A stretch of 39,703 nt of DNA. Source: Candidatus Saccharimonadota bacterium. Its GTDB lineage: Bacteria; Patescibacteriota; Saccharimonadia; Saccharimonadales; JAGQNK01. Below the pieces are notes generated by a model, which was not told the DNA's origin, did not search any database, and saw only the letters and a program-made list of their open reading frames with translations. Of the stretch, positions 23,560 to 32,655 are shown piece by piece. The DNA is taken from positions 1 to 39,703 of the forward strand of contig JAGQNK010000022.1 of the NCBI GenBank assembly GCA_020428105.1, read 5' to 3'. Positions within the stretch are counted from its first letter, which is position 1, and the number at the start of each line of letters is the position of its first letter. The position numbers and the translations under genes were made by a program.

Positions 23560-23593
23560 AAAACCGTCCATTATTACTTTGGGCGGTTTTGTT
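23560..23593 (+). terminator. Intrinsic terminator of rplJL
   Basis: AAAACCGTCC and GGGCGGTTTT form a 10-bp stem with one G-U pair and an 11-nt loop; the 3' arm provides the T-run. Confidence 0.8.
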
Positions 23594-23636
23594 ATCTCTA
23601 TAAACTATATATTTTTCCACAGTTTTAGCAGATATT

Positions 23637-23666
23637 TTGACAAATAGTTGACATCCGTGGTACTGT
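23637..23666 (+). promoter_or_regulatory. Promoter region with two TTGACA hexamers
   Basis: TTGACA occurs at 23637-23642 and again at 23648-23653. The first pairs with TACTGT (23661-23666) at 18 nt; a TATAAA at 23679-23684 is too far from either for a standard promoter. It drives the gene at 23715. Confidence 0.45.
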
Positions 23667-23714
23667 TGGCAGTAAGTGTATAAAATCAACACTTATCGAA
23701 AGAGGCCAGGGGAG

Positions 23715-24224
23715 ATGGCAGATATACCAGATAAACAAATCAAAAGATTAAAGACTCTTATAGCAGAGTCAGAGACAAGCTTGGCTGCAGCAAAAGAATT
23801 GCTGCTAAGTTTGGTTGGCGAAGAAGACTCCAACGTTCTGACTAAAAGCGAAGAAAACCTCGGCAAAATAATCGAGGGGGTTTTTGATGGCCAAAACATG
23901 GTTGGATCGGACGGTAAGACATATCCGGTTCCGGCAAACTATGCCAGCAAATCCAAGCTCGTTCAAGGCGATATCCTTAAGCTGACAATTGCTGACGATG
24001 GCGCATTTATGTACAAACAGATTGGGCCAATACCTCGCAAACAAATCGTCGGCGTACTAACGCAGGAAAACGGTCATTACTTTGTAGAAGTTGGTGCACG
24101 TCAATATCGAGTCTTGCTTGCTAGCGTAACCTATTTCAAGGCAAAGCCCGGTGATCAAGTTAGCGTAAACGTTCCCGAAGACGATAGTCATGCTGAATGG
24201 GCTGCTCTCGAAGCAGCTCTGTAA
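23715..24224 (+). CDS. Conserved-looking protein of unknown function with N-terminal coiled coil
   Basis: A 169-residue protein. Residues 1-50 are a charged helix (KQIKRLKTLIAESETSLAAAKELLLSL), likely a coiled coil. Residues 60-165 look like a compact beta domain (VGSDGKTYPVPANYASKSKLVQGDILKLTI, YKQIGPIPRKQIVGVL, YRVLLASVTYFKAKPGDQVSV), with a bipartite OB- or SH3-like feel. I recall similar proteins in CPR genomes but know no function; nucleic-acid or ribosome binding is a guess from the fold and location after rplL. The start at 23715 has AGAGG about 9 nt upstream. The next gene follows after about 50 nt. Confidence 0.7.
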   Translation: MADIPDKQIKRLKTLIAESETSLAAAKELLLSLVGEEDSNVLTKSEENLGKIIEGVFDGQNMVGSDGKTYPVPANYASKSKLVQGDILKLTIADDGAFMYKQIGPIPRKQIVGVLTQENGHYFVEVGARQYRVLLASVTYFKAKPGDQVSVNVPEDDSHAEWAALEAAL

Positions 24225-24275
24225 AACTTATACTTGGACATACAGCCACTTCATTATTTTAAGGAATTATTCAAG

Positions 24276-24980
24276 ATGGGAATCTTCAAGAAATTTGTTG
24301 GAGCAGCTCAACAGGACGGTCAACCACTGACTCCAGCTTCTGACAAGCTAATCACTCCAGCAAACGCTATGACGGCAACCAGACCAATGTTAGCCATAAA
24401 AGCAGCTCAAATGCTCATAAATGGCAGGTCGGGCGTTGGTCCAGTAGTTGCTATTATGGCAGCCACCGATATGGAGGGCAGCGTCGCGAGATTCATCGAC
24501 AAACAATGGCCAGACAGTGGGCTAGGCACAAGTACTAAAGGTACAAAGGCTGACAAGTACGCAGATGCTGTAGCGCTATTGACCGTAGCAGGTGCGTCAT
24601 TGCTTGCGCCCAGAATCAGCAAATCTGGCAAACTTGCCGTCGGCACCATTCTTACCCAAGAAGGTTACAAAACAGTCTGGGCGGGTATTCGTGCGGCTCA
24701 GTTCGCTAACGAAACAGGTCAGTTACTGGAAATTCCCGTAACTATGGAGGGCAAAGAGGCAATGGCCGAGAAATTTGTCGCACTAGAAAGCGCCGTCCTC
24801 ACAGGAGACACTGATAATCGGCTACTTCGAAACGTACTCGGCGGTACGGCTTTGGCATTTGCAGGTATTGGGGCATATCGAGGTGAAAAAGTCAGATCCC
24901 AATACGAAACAGTGTATCAAGATCTACTTTCCGAACACTTACCTTTATCTATTGCACAATCCGTTATACCGGAGGCATAA
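24276..24980 (+). CDS. CDP-alcohol phosphatidyltransferase-like protein, divergent
   Basis: A 234-residue protein. TDMEGSVAR followed after a long loop by GTKADKYAD resembles the CDP-OH-P signature (DG-x2-AR-...-G-x3-D-x3-D), but the first acidic pair is altered: E replaces D before G, and the D three residues earlier is T. Hydrophobic stretches (VGPVVAIMAATDM, ADAVALLTVAGASLLAP, LLRNVLGGTALAFAGIGAYRG) suggest a membrane protein with fewer clear helices than usual. Known members make phospholipid headgroups. Activity is uncertain because of the changed motif. ATG 24276 has AAGGA upstream; earlier in-frame ATG lacks support. It is followed by dnaX under a separate promoter. Confidence 0.6.
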   Translation: MGIFKKFVGAAQQDGQPLTPASDKLITPANAMTATRPMLAIKAAQMLINGRSGVGPVVAIMAATDMEGSVARFIDKQWPDSGLGTSTKGTKADKYADAVALLTVAGASLLAPRISKSGKLAVGTILTQEGYKTVWAGIRAAQFANETGQLLEIPVTMEGKEAMAEKFVALESAVLTGDTDNRLLRNVLGGTALAFAGIGAYRGEKVRSQYETVYQDLLSEHLPLSIAQSVIPEA

Positions 24981-25012
24981 TAAACTACAACGAAACCCAC
25001 CAAATCCTAACG

Positions 25013-25018
25013 TATAAT
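25013..25018 (+). promoter_or_regulatory. -10 box (TATAAT) of dnaX
   Basis: A perfect TATAAT ends 9 nt before the dnaX ATG at 25028; the expected leader is only about 3 nt. No ribosome binding site and no clear -35 are visible. Confidence 0.55.
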
Positions 25019-25027
25019 GTATGAGCA

Positions 25028-26524
25028 ATGGGTGAAGCATTATATCGAAAATATAGATCTAAACGATTGGCCGATATTGTTGGACAAGAGCATATTACCA
25101 CCGCTCTACAGAACGCACTCGAAAACGATCGCATTGGTCATGCATACCTATTCACTGGTCCAAGAGGCGTTGGCAAAACATCAATTGCCCGTATTTTGGC
25201 ACACGAGGTTAATCAACTACTATATGATGAAACCGTAAATCACCTAGACATCATAGAAATCGATGCAGCATCGAACCGTAGGATAGACGAAATTCGTACG
25301 CTTCGCGAACGAGTACACAATGCCCCGACAAGCGCAAAGTACAAGGTCTACATCATAGACGAGGTTCACATGCTCACCAAAGAAGCATTCAACGCCTTGT
25401 TAAAAACACTAGAAGAGCCACCGTCACACGTCATCTTTATTCTGGCGACTACTGAAGTTCATAAGCTACCAGAAACAATCATCAGCCGTACCCAGCGATA
25501 CACCTTTAAACCGGCGGGTATCCACGAAACCGTAATCCATCTCAAAACAATTGCCAAAGCTGAGAAGATCGACATTGATGATGAAGCACTTAAACTTATT
25601 GCCACTCATGGTCGTGGTAGTTTTCGTGACAGCATATCGTTACTTGATCAAATAGGCAACGCTGGCGGTAAGATAACTATCGATAAAGTTGAGCGAAGCC
25701 TAGGAATTGCACCAGAGGCACTCCTTGACGAGCTCGTTTCGTCTATAAGTCATGGAAAGCCTGCCGATATAATCGCTCAGCTGGATTCTCTTAATCAGCA
25801 AGGGCTACAAGCCGCACAAGTTGCAAGGCAATTGATACAGAAATTGCGAGACAAAATATTAAACGAAAAACTCGACATAAACCCCGTTACCGCCGCTGAG
25901 CTAATACAGAAACTTATCGAAGTCCCAGCTTCTCATGATCCACTGACACGTCTGGAAATAATACTCCTAGAACCGGTGTTGGCAAATAGTACCGTATCGA
26001 TACCAAAACCTGCAACTGTGGCCGAAGTGCCCAAAACTAAAATATCAAATGAGCTCGACTCTCTGGAACCAGACAAACCAGTTGTCAAAAGTCCTCCAAA
26101 ACCCCAGAAAATGGAAAAGACCAAGGAGCCTGTAACAGGTATCGAAATACCTGTCAACGCAAAAATATCCGACCTGAATGAGTCAGCCTGGCAGCAAATC
26201 TTGCTAACCTTAAAGCAAAAACACAATACTTTGTATGGTATTGCCCGCATGGCAGTTCCAATGTTTGAAGAAGACAAGTTAACCCTAATTTTTAACTTTC
26301 CTTTTCACCAAAAACGCTTCAACGACAGCAAGAACACTAAAATCCTGGTAAACCTTATCAAAGACCAAACTGGCAAAAACGTAACCGTAGAATGCATCGT
26401 AGACAAACAAAAAGCCAGCAATACTTCACCTAAGCCAAGCAGTTTAGACCAGGATGATAATAAAGCCACCAAACCACTTGACACAATCAACAGCATATTT
26501 GGTGGTGGTGAAATTATTGAATAG
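25028..26524 (+). CDS. dnaX: DNA polymerase III subunit gamma/tau, lacking the zinc module
   Basis: A 498-residue clamp-loader ATPase. Walker A GPRGVGKTS (residues 44-52), Walker B IIDEVHML, sensor 1 LATTEVHKLPETIISRTQ and the RFR-like GRGSFRDSISLLDQ are all present. The insert after Walker A, where other DnaX proteins carry four zinc-binding Cys, reads AHEVNQLLYDETVNHLD with no Cys. The C-terminal 170 residues hold a Pro/Lys-rich linker and a small domain. It loads the sliding clamp at replication forks. dnaB follows after 17 nt but has its own -10 box. Confidence 0.96.
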   Translation: MGEALYRKYRSKRLADIVGQEHITTALQNALENDRIGHAYLFTGPRGVGKTSIARILAHEVNQLLYDETVNHLDIIEIDAASNRRIDEIRTLRERVHNAPTSAKYKVYIIDEVHMLTKEAFNALLKTLEEPPSHVIFILATTEVHKLPETIISRTQRYTFKPAGIHETVIHLKTIAKAEKIDIDDEALKLIATHGRGSFRDSISLLDQIGNAGGKITIDKVERSLGIAPEALLDELVSSISHGKPADIIAQLDSLNQQGLQAAQVARQLIQKLRDKILNEKLDINPVTAAELIQKLIEVPASHDPLTRLEIILLEPVLANSTVSIPKPATVAEVPKTKISNELDSLEPDKPVVKSPPKPQKMEKTKEPVTGIEIPVNAKISDLNESAWQQILLTLKQKHNTLYGIARMAVPMFEEDKLTLIFNFPFHQKRFNDSKNTKILVNLIKDQTGKNVTVECIVDKQKASNTSPKPSSLDQDDNKATKPLDTINSIFGGGEIIE

Positions 26525-26528
26525 ACTA

Positions 26529-26534
26529 TAGAAT
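26529..26534 (+). promoter_or_regulatory. -10 box of dnaB, leaderless
   Basis: TAGAAT ends 7 nt before the ATG at 26542. It lies in the 17-nt gap after dnaX, with no ribosome binding site, so dnaB may be read from its own leaderless RNA as well as from dnaX readthrough. Confidence 0.45.
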
Positions 26535-26541
26535 ATATATT

Positions 26542-27909
26542 ATGGCGGAGCAAAGACCGAACGGAGAGCCTGTCCCGTTGCCTTATGATATAGATACCGA
26601 GGCAAGTGTTCTTGGTGCCGTACTAATTGACAACGACTCTCTGATAAAGATCGCAGATTCGCTCGATGCAGAAGACTTTTACGACCAGCGGCACCGCAAC
26701 ATCTACCAGTCAATCATGGAACTTTACGAAGCCAATAAGCCTATCGACGTCCTGACGCTATCTGACAGACTGAAGGCAAACGGCGTACTGGCAGACATTG
26801 GTGGCGCAGCCTACTTAACAGAGCTGACCAACTTTGTGCCAACTGCCGCCCATATTGAAACATACGCAAATATCGTATCCGAAAAGGCACTTCGTCGTCG
26901 TCTACTAGAGGTCAATAAAGACCTGGCTAGCCTGACCCTAGACGAAACCAAAAGCCTGAGTGAATTAATAGAACAGTCTGAATCACAGATTTTTCGTCTT
27001 AGCCAAAGGCATATCAAGGAAAATATCGTCAGTATCGAAGACGTATTGAGTGCCAGCTTCGAACGGCTTGACGAACTTCACAAAGACAGCGGCAAACTTC
27101 GAGGTATCACAACAGGCTTCAAATCACTCGACAACATCCTAGCCGGACTGCAACGGTCTGACCTGTTCATTTTGGCCGCTCGTCCTGCTATGGGTAAAAC
27201 CGCCATGGTGCTCAACTTGGCTCACAACGTCGCCACAAAGGCCGAAGAACCAGTATTGATATTTAGTCTAGAAATGAGCAAGGAACAGCTGGTAGACAGA
27301 ATGCTATCACGTGAGTCTGGTGTCAATGCTTGGGCACTCCGTACCGGAAACTTGACCGACGACGATTTCGAAAAAATCGGATTAGCCATGGGTACGCTGT
27401 CAGAAGCTCAGATATATATCGACGATACGCCAGGGCTAACCATTTCAGAACTACGAACTAAAGCCAAACGAGAAGCCCATCGTCATCCACTCGGATTAAT
27501 CATCGTTGATTATCTACAGCTGATGAGTGGTGGGTCGAGATTCAGTGGACAAGCTAACCGCGTACAAGAAATTTCAGAGATCTCCCGTGGACTAAAAGGT
27601 GTGGCACGTGAGCTAAACGTTCCTTTGATTGCTCTTAGTCAGCTGAGCCGTTCAGTAGAAAGCCGAAGCCCACAAATCCCGCAGTTGTCAGACCTACGAG
27701 AATCCGGATCGATCGAACAAGACGCTGATGTGGTATCTTTCTTGTACAGAGAGGATTATTACAATCCAGAAACCGACAAGCAAAATATCCTAGAAGTCCA
27801 CATACGCAAACACCGCCATGGTGAGGTTGGCAACATAGAGCTATATTTTGACCGAGAAAAACAACGCATTACAGATGTCGATAGAATCCACACACCGTTT
27901 GATGCATAG
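26542..27909 (+). CDS. dnaB: Replicative DNA helicase DnaB
   Basis: A 455-residue hexameric helicase. The N-terminal domain (PYDIDTEASVLGAVLID, FYDQRHRNIYQSIMEL) is followed by the RecA-like motor with GFKSLDNILAGLQRSDLFILAARPAMGKTA, then IIVDYLQLM, LIALSQLSRSVE and the ending DLRESGSIEQDADVVSFLYRE. No intein is present. It unwinds DNA ahead of the polymerase and recruits primase. Confidence 0.98.
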   Translation: MAEQRPNGEPVPLPYDIDTEASVLGAVLIDNDSLIKIADSLDAEDFYDQRHRNIYQSIMELYEANKPIDVLTLSDRLKANGVLADIGGAAYLTELTNFVPTAAHIETYANIVSEKALRRRLLEVNKDLASLTLDETKSLSELIEQSESQIFRLSQRHIKENIVSIEDVLSASFERLDELHKDSGKLRGITTGFKSLDNILAGLQRSDLFILAARPAMGKTAMVLNLAHNVATKAEEPVLIFSLEMSKEQLVDRMLSRESGVNAWALRTGNLTDDDFEKIGLAMGTLSEAQIYIDDTPGLTISELRTKAKREAHRHPLGLIIVDYLQLMSGGSRFSGQANRVQEISEISRGLKGVARELNVPLIALSQLSRSVESRSPQIPQLSDLRESGSIEQDADVVSFLYREDYYNPETDKQNILEVHIRKHRHGEVGNIELYFDREKQRITDVDRIHTPFDA

Positions 27910-27931
27910 TACTGCAACTTAAGACGCCAAA

Positions 27932-27940
27932 TGTTATACT
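27932..27940 (+). promoter_or_regulatory. Extended -10 promoter of the GT-C-like gene
   Basis: TG-T-TATACT ends 10 nt before the ATG at 27951, leaving about 3-4 nt of leader and no ribosome binding site. Confidence 0.55.
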
Positions 27941-27950
27941 TAAACTCAAG

Positions 27951-29132
27951 ATGAAAAAAGTGGGAAATTGGTTCTCTGCACAATGGTCTAGGATTTTAAT
28001 AAGTTTTTTTGTATGTACACTAATCGTTTCCGTGCTTTGGGTTGGTCAAGCTACCCTATTGCCGGGACTAAGCACCAATGAAGTTGCACAGGCAACAAGC
28101 TCACAGACAATCCATCAGATCATCAATAACCCCATTGGACTACCGCACAAAATATTGCAGTTTGCTACACAGCAACTCTTGCCTGGTCCGCTGGGCGTTC
28201 GTTCAGCCAGTGCTTTACTGGGCGCAATAACGCTTGGCTGCTTCTTCTATGTCTTAAAACACTGGTACTCGTCACGTATTGCCATTCTGGGAACACTGAC
28301 TCTTGGTACATCTAGCTGGTTTTTGAACATTGGCCGACTAGGTACGGACGCCAGTATGTACTTCTTGCTATTTATAGCTATCGCCTGCGTAACCTGGATC
28401 CGCAAATCACACGCTAGCATACTTTCATTGCTAGTCAGTGCATTTGTAGTCACCATGCTACTTTATGTGCCAGGTATGATATGGATAGTAATTCCTGCAG
28501 TACTATGGCAAATCATTCAACTAGCTGATCGACTAGAAAAGCATAATCCGTTTCTACTGACTGCTATAAGTATACTGATTATATTAGCACTAGCGCCGAT
28601 TGGTTGGACATTATTTAAACAACCAGACTTGGTAAAAACTTACTTTGGCATACCGCAAACGTTACCAACGCTAGATGTTGTGGGCAAAAACTTCTTAAAC
28701 ATTCCTGTCCAGCTCTTTTATCAAGGGCCGAACAATCCGGAAATATGGCTCGGTAGATTACCTTTGCTCAACATATTCTCGACGGCAATGTTTGCAATCG
28801 GTTTGTATGCCTATACAAAGAAACGCCGACTAGACAGAACATGGTTTACACTCTTTGTATTCATATTTGGTGGAGCGCTCGTTAGTATACAAGGGCCTGT
28901 AACTACCTCGATCTTGACACCTTTTATCTACTTAATGGTAGCAGCGGGCATAGCATTGCTCCTGCAACAATGGTTTACGGTTTTTCCACGCAATCCTTTT
29001 GCTCGAACAATCGGTACTGTGCTAATGACACTAGTAGTACTGATCACCTCGTACAATGGCTTGCATCAATACTTCATTGCCTGGCCAAATGCACCAGAAA
29101 CCAAAGTCGTTTTTTCGCAAAAAATCAACTAG
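27951..29132 (+). CDS. Polytopic membrane protein, GT-C glycosyltransferase-like
   Basis: A 393-residue protein with about ten hydrophobic helices. A first helix, then an external loop (LLPGLSTNEVAQATS), then many helices and a short C-terminal external tail is the layout of ArnT/PMT-type GT-C enzymes that use lipid-linked sugars. The usual acidic residues in the first loop are reduced to a single Glu (TNEV), and GRLGTDASMYFLL resembles the second conserved loop. Function as a glycosyltransferase is an inference. It is the last gene before ybaB and has its own promoter. Confidence 0.65.
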   Translation: MKKVGNWFSAQWSRILISFFVCTLIVSVLWVGQATLLPGLSTNEVAQATSSQTIHQIINNPIGLPHKILQFATQQLLPGPLGVRSASALLGAITLGCFFYVLKHWYSSRIAILGTLTLGTSSWFLNIGRLGTDASMYFLLFIAIACVTWIRKSHASILSLLVSAFVVTMLLYVPGMIWIVIPAVLWQIIQLADRLEKHNPFLLTAISILIILALAPIGWTLFKQPDLVKTYFGIPQTLPTLDVVGKNFLNIPVQLFYQGPNNPEIWLGRLPLLNIFSTAMFAIGLYAYTKKRRLDRTWFTLFVFIFGGALVSIQGPVTTSILTPFIYLMVAAGIALLLQQWFTVFPRNPFARTIGTVLMTLVVLITSYNGLHQYFIAWPNAPETKVVFSQKIN

Positions 29133-29257
29133 AGCAGAATGAAAACCTCTGTTACAATGAATAATAGCCAAGACACTAGGGCAAGGTGTGATACTTAATG
29201 ATTTTCAAGATTACATCAATAATTAGCTAAATAATGTAGAATATACGAGGAAATAAT

Positions 29258-29554
29258 ATGGGACGATTCGACCAAGCAAAAATGCTACTGCAAGTAAAAA
29301 AACTTCAGAAAGAACTTCAAAAAATGGTCATAACCGCCGAACAAGGTGACGGAGCAGTAAGAGTGGAGATTACGGGAGAACAAAAAATCAAAAAAATCCA
29401 CATCGACCCAGACCAAGTAGACCTAGATGACATCCATCAGCTTGAAAGATGGGTTGAAGATGCAGTCAAAGACGCAATCCAGCAAAGCCAAAAGATTGCC
29501 GCTGAAAAGATGCAGCCATTCATGGGCGCACTCAGCGAACTTGGCCTAGGCTAG
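29258..29554 (+). CDS. YbaB/EbfC family nucleoid-associated protein
   Basis: A 98-residue protein with the family layout: N-terminal helix (AKMLLQVKKLQKELQKM), central sheet (DGAVRVEITGEQKIKKIHIDP) and C-terminal helix (LERWVEDAVKDAIQQSQ). It binds DNA as a dimer. It lies 9 nt before recR, the conserved dnaX-ybaB-recR neighbourhood, here with dnaB and a GT-C gene inserted. CGAGGA precedes the ATG. Confidence 0.93.
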   Translation: MGRFDQAKMLLQVKKLQKELQKMVITAEQGDGAVRVEITGEQKIKKIHIDPDQVDLDDIHQLERWVEDAVKDAIQQSQKIAAEKMQPFMGALSELGLG

Positions 29555-29563
29555 GATAAGCTT

Positions 29564-30172
29564 GTGGCTCAAGTTTTACCACCGTCACTCACGGCATTGA
29601 TTGAAGCGTTTGGTGTTTTGCCTGGTGTTGGGCCACGTACCGCTGAACGATACGCTTACTTTATGCTAAAAAACACATCTGGAGCACCGCAACTGTTGGC
29701 CAGCAAACTGCTTGCACTCCATGCAGGCATTGCATACTGCAAAAAAACCTTTGCCCTGACTGAAAGTGGCAAAGAACTCTCTGACCTATACACCGACCCT
29801 TCACGTGACAAGCAAATTGTAGCGGTAGTTGCCGAACCTTTCGACATTGTTGCCCTCGAAAATACTGCACAGTACAAAGGCACCTACCATGTGTTAGGAG
29901 GCTTGGTTTCGCCAATTGACGGTATAAGTCCAGAACAATTGCACATCAAAGAACTCATCCAGCGTATTGACGACGACAAAGTTACAGAAATTATCCTCGC
30001 CACCAACGCAAGTGTCGAAGGTGAATCTACTGCGCTTTACATTCAGCAACAAATCGGTGACCGAGATGTCAAAATATCTCGCCTAGCCAGAGGTCTGCCC
30101 GTTGGAGTTGACCTAGAATACGCCGACCAAATTACTCTAGGTCGAGCCTTAGAGGGTAGGACACAGCTTTAG
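29564..30172 (+). CDS. recR: Recombination mediator RecR, zinc finger degenerate
   Basis: A 202-residue RecR: helix-hairpin-helix (FGVLPGVGPRTAERYAYFML), then the zinc-finger region, then the Toprim domain (VAVVAEPFDIVALENT, YHVLGGLVSPIDGI, EIILATNASVEGESTA) and the C-terminal Walker-B-like region (RLARGLPVGVDLEYADQITLGRALEGR). In the finger only one of four Cys remains (YCKKTFALTES, ELSDLYTD). RecR forms a ring clamp with RecO/RecF in gap repair. The start is GTG 29564, just after ybaB; a GGATAAG stretch precedes it. Confidence 0.95.
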   Translation: MAQVLPPSLTALIEAFGVLPGVGPRTAERYAYFMLKNTSGAPQLLASKLLALHAGIAYCKKTFALTESGKELSDLYTDPSRDKQIVAVVAEPFDIVALENTAQYKGTYHVLGGLVSPIDGISPEQLHIKELIQRIDDDKVTEIILATNASVEGESTALYIQQQIGDRDVKISRLARGLPVGVDLEYADQITLGRALEGRTQL

Positions 30173-30184
30173 CATCTGATACTC

Positions 30185-30193
30185 TGATATACT
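30185..30193 (+). promoter_or_regulatory. Extended -10 promoter of the DHH phosphoesterase gene, leaderless
   Basis: TG-A-TATACT ends 7 nt before the ATG at 30201, within the 28-nt gap after recR. There is no ribosome binding site. Confidence 0.6.
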
Positions 30194-30200
30194 AAAGTTA

Positions 30201-31220
30201 ATGAAACAAGAACTACAACAGTTCATTAATGATGCAAACAGTATTGTTGTACTGCAAGCCGACAACCCTGATGCAGATAGCCTAGGATCTGCCCTCGCTC
30301 TAGAACAAATATTGGGAGAGATGGGAAAATCTGTGAGCCTGTACTGCGGTGTCGATATCCCAGGCTATCTGAAGTATTTGCCAGGCTGGGACAGAGTAGG
30401 CACCGAACTGCCCCACAATTTTGACCTGAGCATTATAGTTGACGCCAGTACGATTACATTATTCGATAAACTACAGCAAACCAATCAGCAAAATTGGGTC
30501 GCTAGTAAACCATGTATAATTTTCGATCATCACACCGAGGTAAATAACATAATTCCTTTTGCTACCGTAAATCTTACAGATGACACCGTTTCGTCAACTG
30601 GTGAACTGATCTATAATTTGGCCAAAGAACTAGACTGGCCCATAGATATAATCTCTGGCGAATACATAATGACAGCTATCCTTGGCGATACTCAAGGCCT
30701 GAGTAACAATTTGACAACCGCACAAACTTACCGCATCATGGCAGACCTGACAGATCTCGGTGTTGATCGACCAATCCTAGAGGAAAAACGCCGCGAAATA
30801 TCCAAAATGCACCCCGAAATCTTGCGCTACAAGGCCAAATTGATTGAACAGACTATATTGGATGTCGATGGTCAACTCGCATTAGTTCATATTCCACAAG
30901 ACGATATCACCAAATACAGTCCGCTATACAACCCGAACGCACTTATACAACCAGAACACCTACAGACTCAGGGAGTACGGATTTCAGTTGCTGTCAAAAG
31001 CTATTCTGATGGACGCATTACTGCAAGTATTCGTTGCAATTCTGACGCGCCTATTGCCAGCCAATTAGCCGAGCATTTTGGGGGTGGCGGACATAAATAC
31101 GCCGCTGGGTTCAAGATTTTGTCAAGTAAAACTCCTGCTCAAGTCATCGCAGAATGTACAGAACAAACTAGTAAATTACTCGCTACAATAGCTAACGTAC
31201 AAGAGTCAAGAGAGAGTTAA
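30201..31220 (+). CDS. DHH-family phosphoesterase (NrnA-like)
   Basis: A 339-residue protein. Metal-binding motifs of the DHH family are visible: DNPDADSLGSA (residues 22-32), IIVDAS, IFDHH, and the DHHA1 motif GGGGHKYAAGF near the C-terminus. NrnA-type members degrade short RNA oligonucleotides and pAp or cyclic dinucleotides. GDTQGL fits the fourth motif. cysS starts 4 nt after its stop, so the two form an operon. Confidence 0.92.
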   Translation: MKQELQQFINDANSIVVLQADNPDADSLGSALALEQILGEMGKSVSLYCGVDIPGYLKYLPGWDRVGTELPHNFDLSIIVDASTITLFDKLQQTNQQNWVASKPCIIFDHHTEVNNIIPFATVNLTDDTVSSTGELIYNLAKELDWPIDIISGEYIMTAILGDTQGLSNNLTTAQTYRIMADLTDLGVDRPILEEKRREISKMHPEILRYKAKLIEQTILDVDGQLALVHIPQDDITKYSPLYNPNALIQPEHLQTQGVRISVAVKSYSDGRITASIRCNSDAPIASQLAEHFGGGGHKYAAGFKILSSKTPAQVIAECTEQTSKLLATIANVQESRES

Positions 31221-31224
31221 TATT

Positions 31225-32601
31225 ATGAAACTATACAATACCTTATCACGCAAGATTGACGAATTCCAAACATTAGATCCCGCCCAGGTGCGGATGTATT
31301 CGTGTGGACCAACTGTTTATGATCATATTCACATCGGCAATCTTAGCGCCTTCATAGCTGCTGATACGTTACGGCGCGTACTTAGAGCCAGTGGCTATGA
31401 GGTACGGCATATTATGAATTTTACTGATGTTGATGATAAAACCATTCGCCGAAGCGCTGAACGCTATCCAGCTCTATCGCCAGAGGAAGCGTTAACTAAA
31501 CTAACCGATGAATACAAGCAGATCTTTCTAGACGATATGGCTGCAATCGGATGTGACATATCTCAGATGCAATTCATCAGTGCGGTTGACAGTATCGAAG
31601 GCATGCGTAGACTAATTACTGAACTACACAGCGACGGGTTCGCCTATATCGCTGATGATGGTGTCTATTTCTCGATACAAAAATATATTAATAGTGGCAA
31701 GAAATATGGACAATTATTGGAGCTAGACTTGAGTGCTTCTTCGGCTTCTAGAATTGACAATGACGAATATGACAAAGAAACAGCTCAGGACTTTGCTCTA
31801 TGGAAAACTCGCAAAGCAGATGAACCGGCATGGGACTTCGAACTAGATGGTCAAAATCTACTGGGTAGACCAGGCTGGCACATAGAGTGTTCGGTCATGA
31901 GCGCAAGCGCCCTGGGTCAACCGTTCGATATTCATACAGGTGGAATTGACCTCATATTCCCGCATCATGAGAACGAGATTGCACAAAGCACAGCCGGCAA
32001 GGGCGATACATACGCCAAATACTTCATTCATAACGAACATTTGTTAGTCGAAGGCAAGAAAATGAGCAAATCACTCGGCAACTTCTACACCCTGCAAGAT
32101 ATTAAAGAGAGGGGCATCGAACCTCTGGCCTTCCGCCTCATGATTTTACAATCTCATTATCGCCATCAGAGCAACTTTACCTGGGAGAATCTAAAAGCCG
32201 CACAAAACCGGCTACGCCACTGGCAAAGCGTAGCCGATCTCAAATGGCAACCAGATGTTGTCCAAAATGATGAACAGGATATTTCTAGTGGACTGATTGA
32301 AACCTTGCAAAATGATCTAGCAACCCCTCAAGCTATAGCACTGATCGACAACTATTTTGATAAACTAGAATCCACTACTTCTATGCCTTCTGACAAAACA
32401 CTACATACAATCAACTCGGTGTTTGGAATTAATCTACTTACGGACGATATCACTAGCGAGCAAAAACAGTTAATCACTGAACGTCTATCAGCTCGCAGCT
32501 CCAAGGATTGGAAAAAATCCGATGAACTACGAGATCAGCTAGAGAAACAAGGCATCGGCATCAAAGACACTCCGAAGGGGACAATATGGCACAGACTTTA
32601 G
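31225..32601 (+). CDS. cysS: Cysteinyl-tRNA synthetase
   Basis: A 458-residue class I synthetase. MYSCGPTVYDHIHIGNL (HIGH-like motif, zinc ligand C27), WHIECSVMS (second Cys ligand), GGIDLIFPHHENEIAQS (His/Glu ligands) and KKMSKSLGN (KMSKS) are all intact, so this enzyme keeps its zinc site. The anticodon-binding DALR-like region follows. It charges tRNA-Cys. It lies 4 nt behind the DHH gene and converges with the AI-2E gene. Confidence 0.97.
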   Translation: MKLYNTLSRKIDEFQTLDPAQVRMYSCGPTVYDHIHIGNLSAFIAADTLRRVLRASGYEVRHIMNFTDVDDKTIRRSAERYPALSPEEALTKLTDEYKQIFLDDMAAIGCDISQMQFISAVDSIEGMRRLITELHSDGFAYIADDGVYFSIQKYINSGKKYGQLLELDLSASSASRIDNDEYDKETAQDFALWKTRKADEPAWDFELDGQNLLGRPGWHIECSVMSASALGQPFDIHTGGIDLIFPHHENEIAQSTAGKGDTYAKYFIHNEHLLVEGKKMSKSLGNFYTLQDIKERGIEPLAFRLMILQSHYRHQSNFTWENLKAAQNRLRHWQSVADLKWQPDVVQNDEQDISSGLIETLQNDLATPQAIALIDNYFDKLESTTSMPSDKTLHTINSVFGINLLTDDITSEQKQLITERLSARSSKDWKKSDELRDQLEKQGIGIKDTPKGTIWHRL

Positions 32602-32655
32602 GCTTAATAACCTTGCTTGAGCTTCTCACTACATATACTTATTGTCGTGGCTTCG

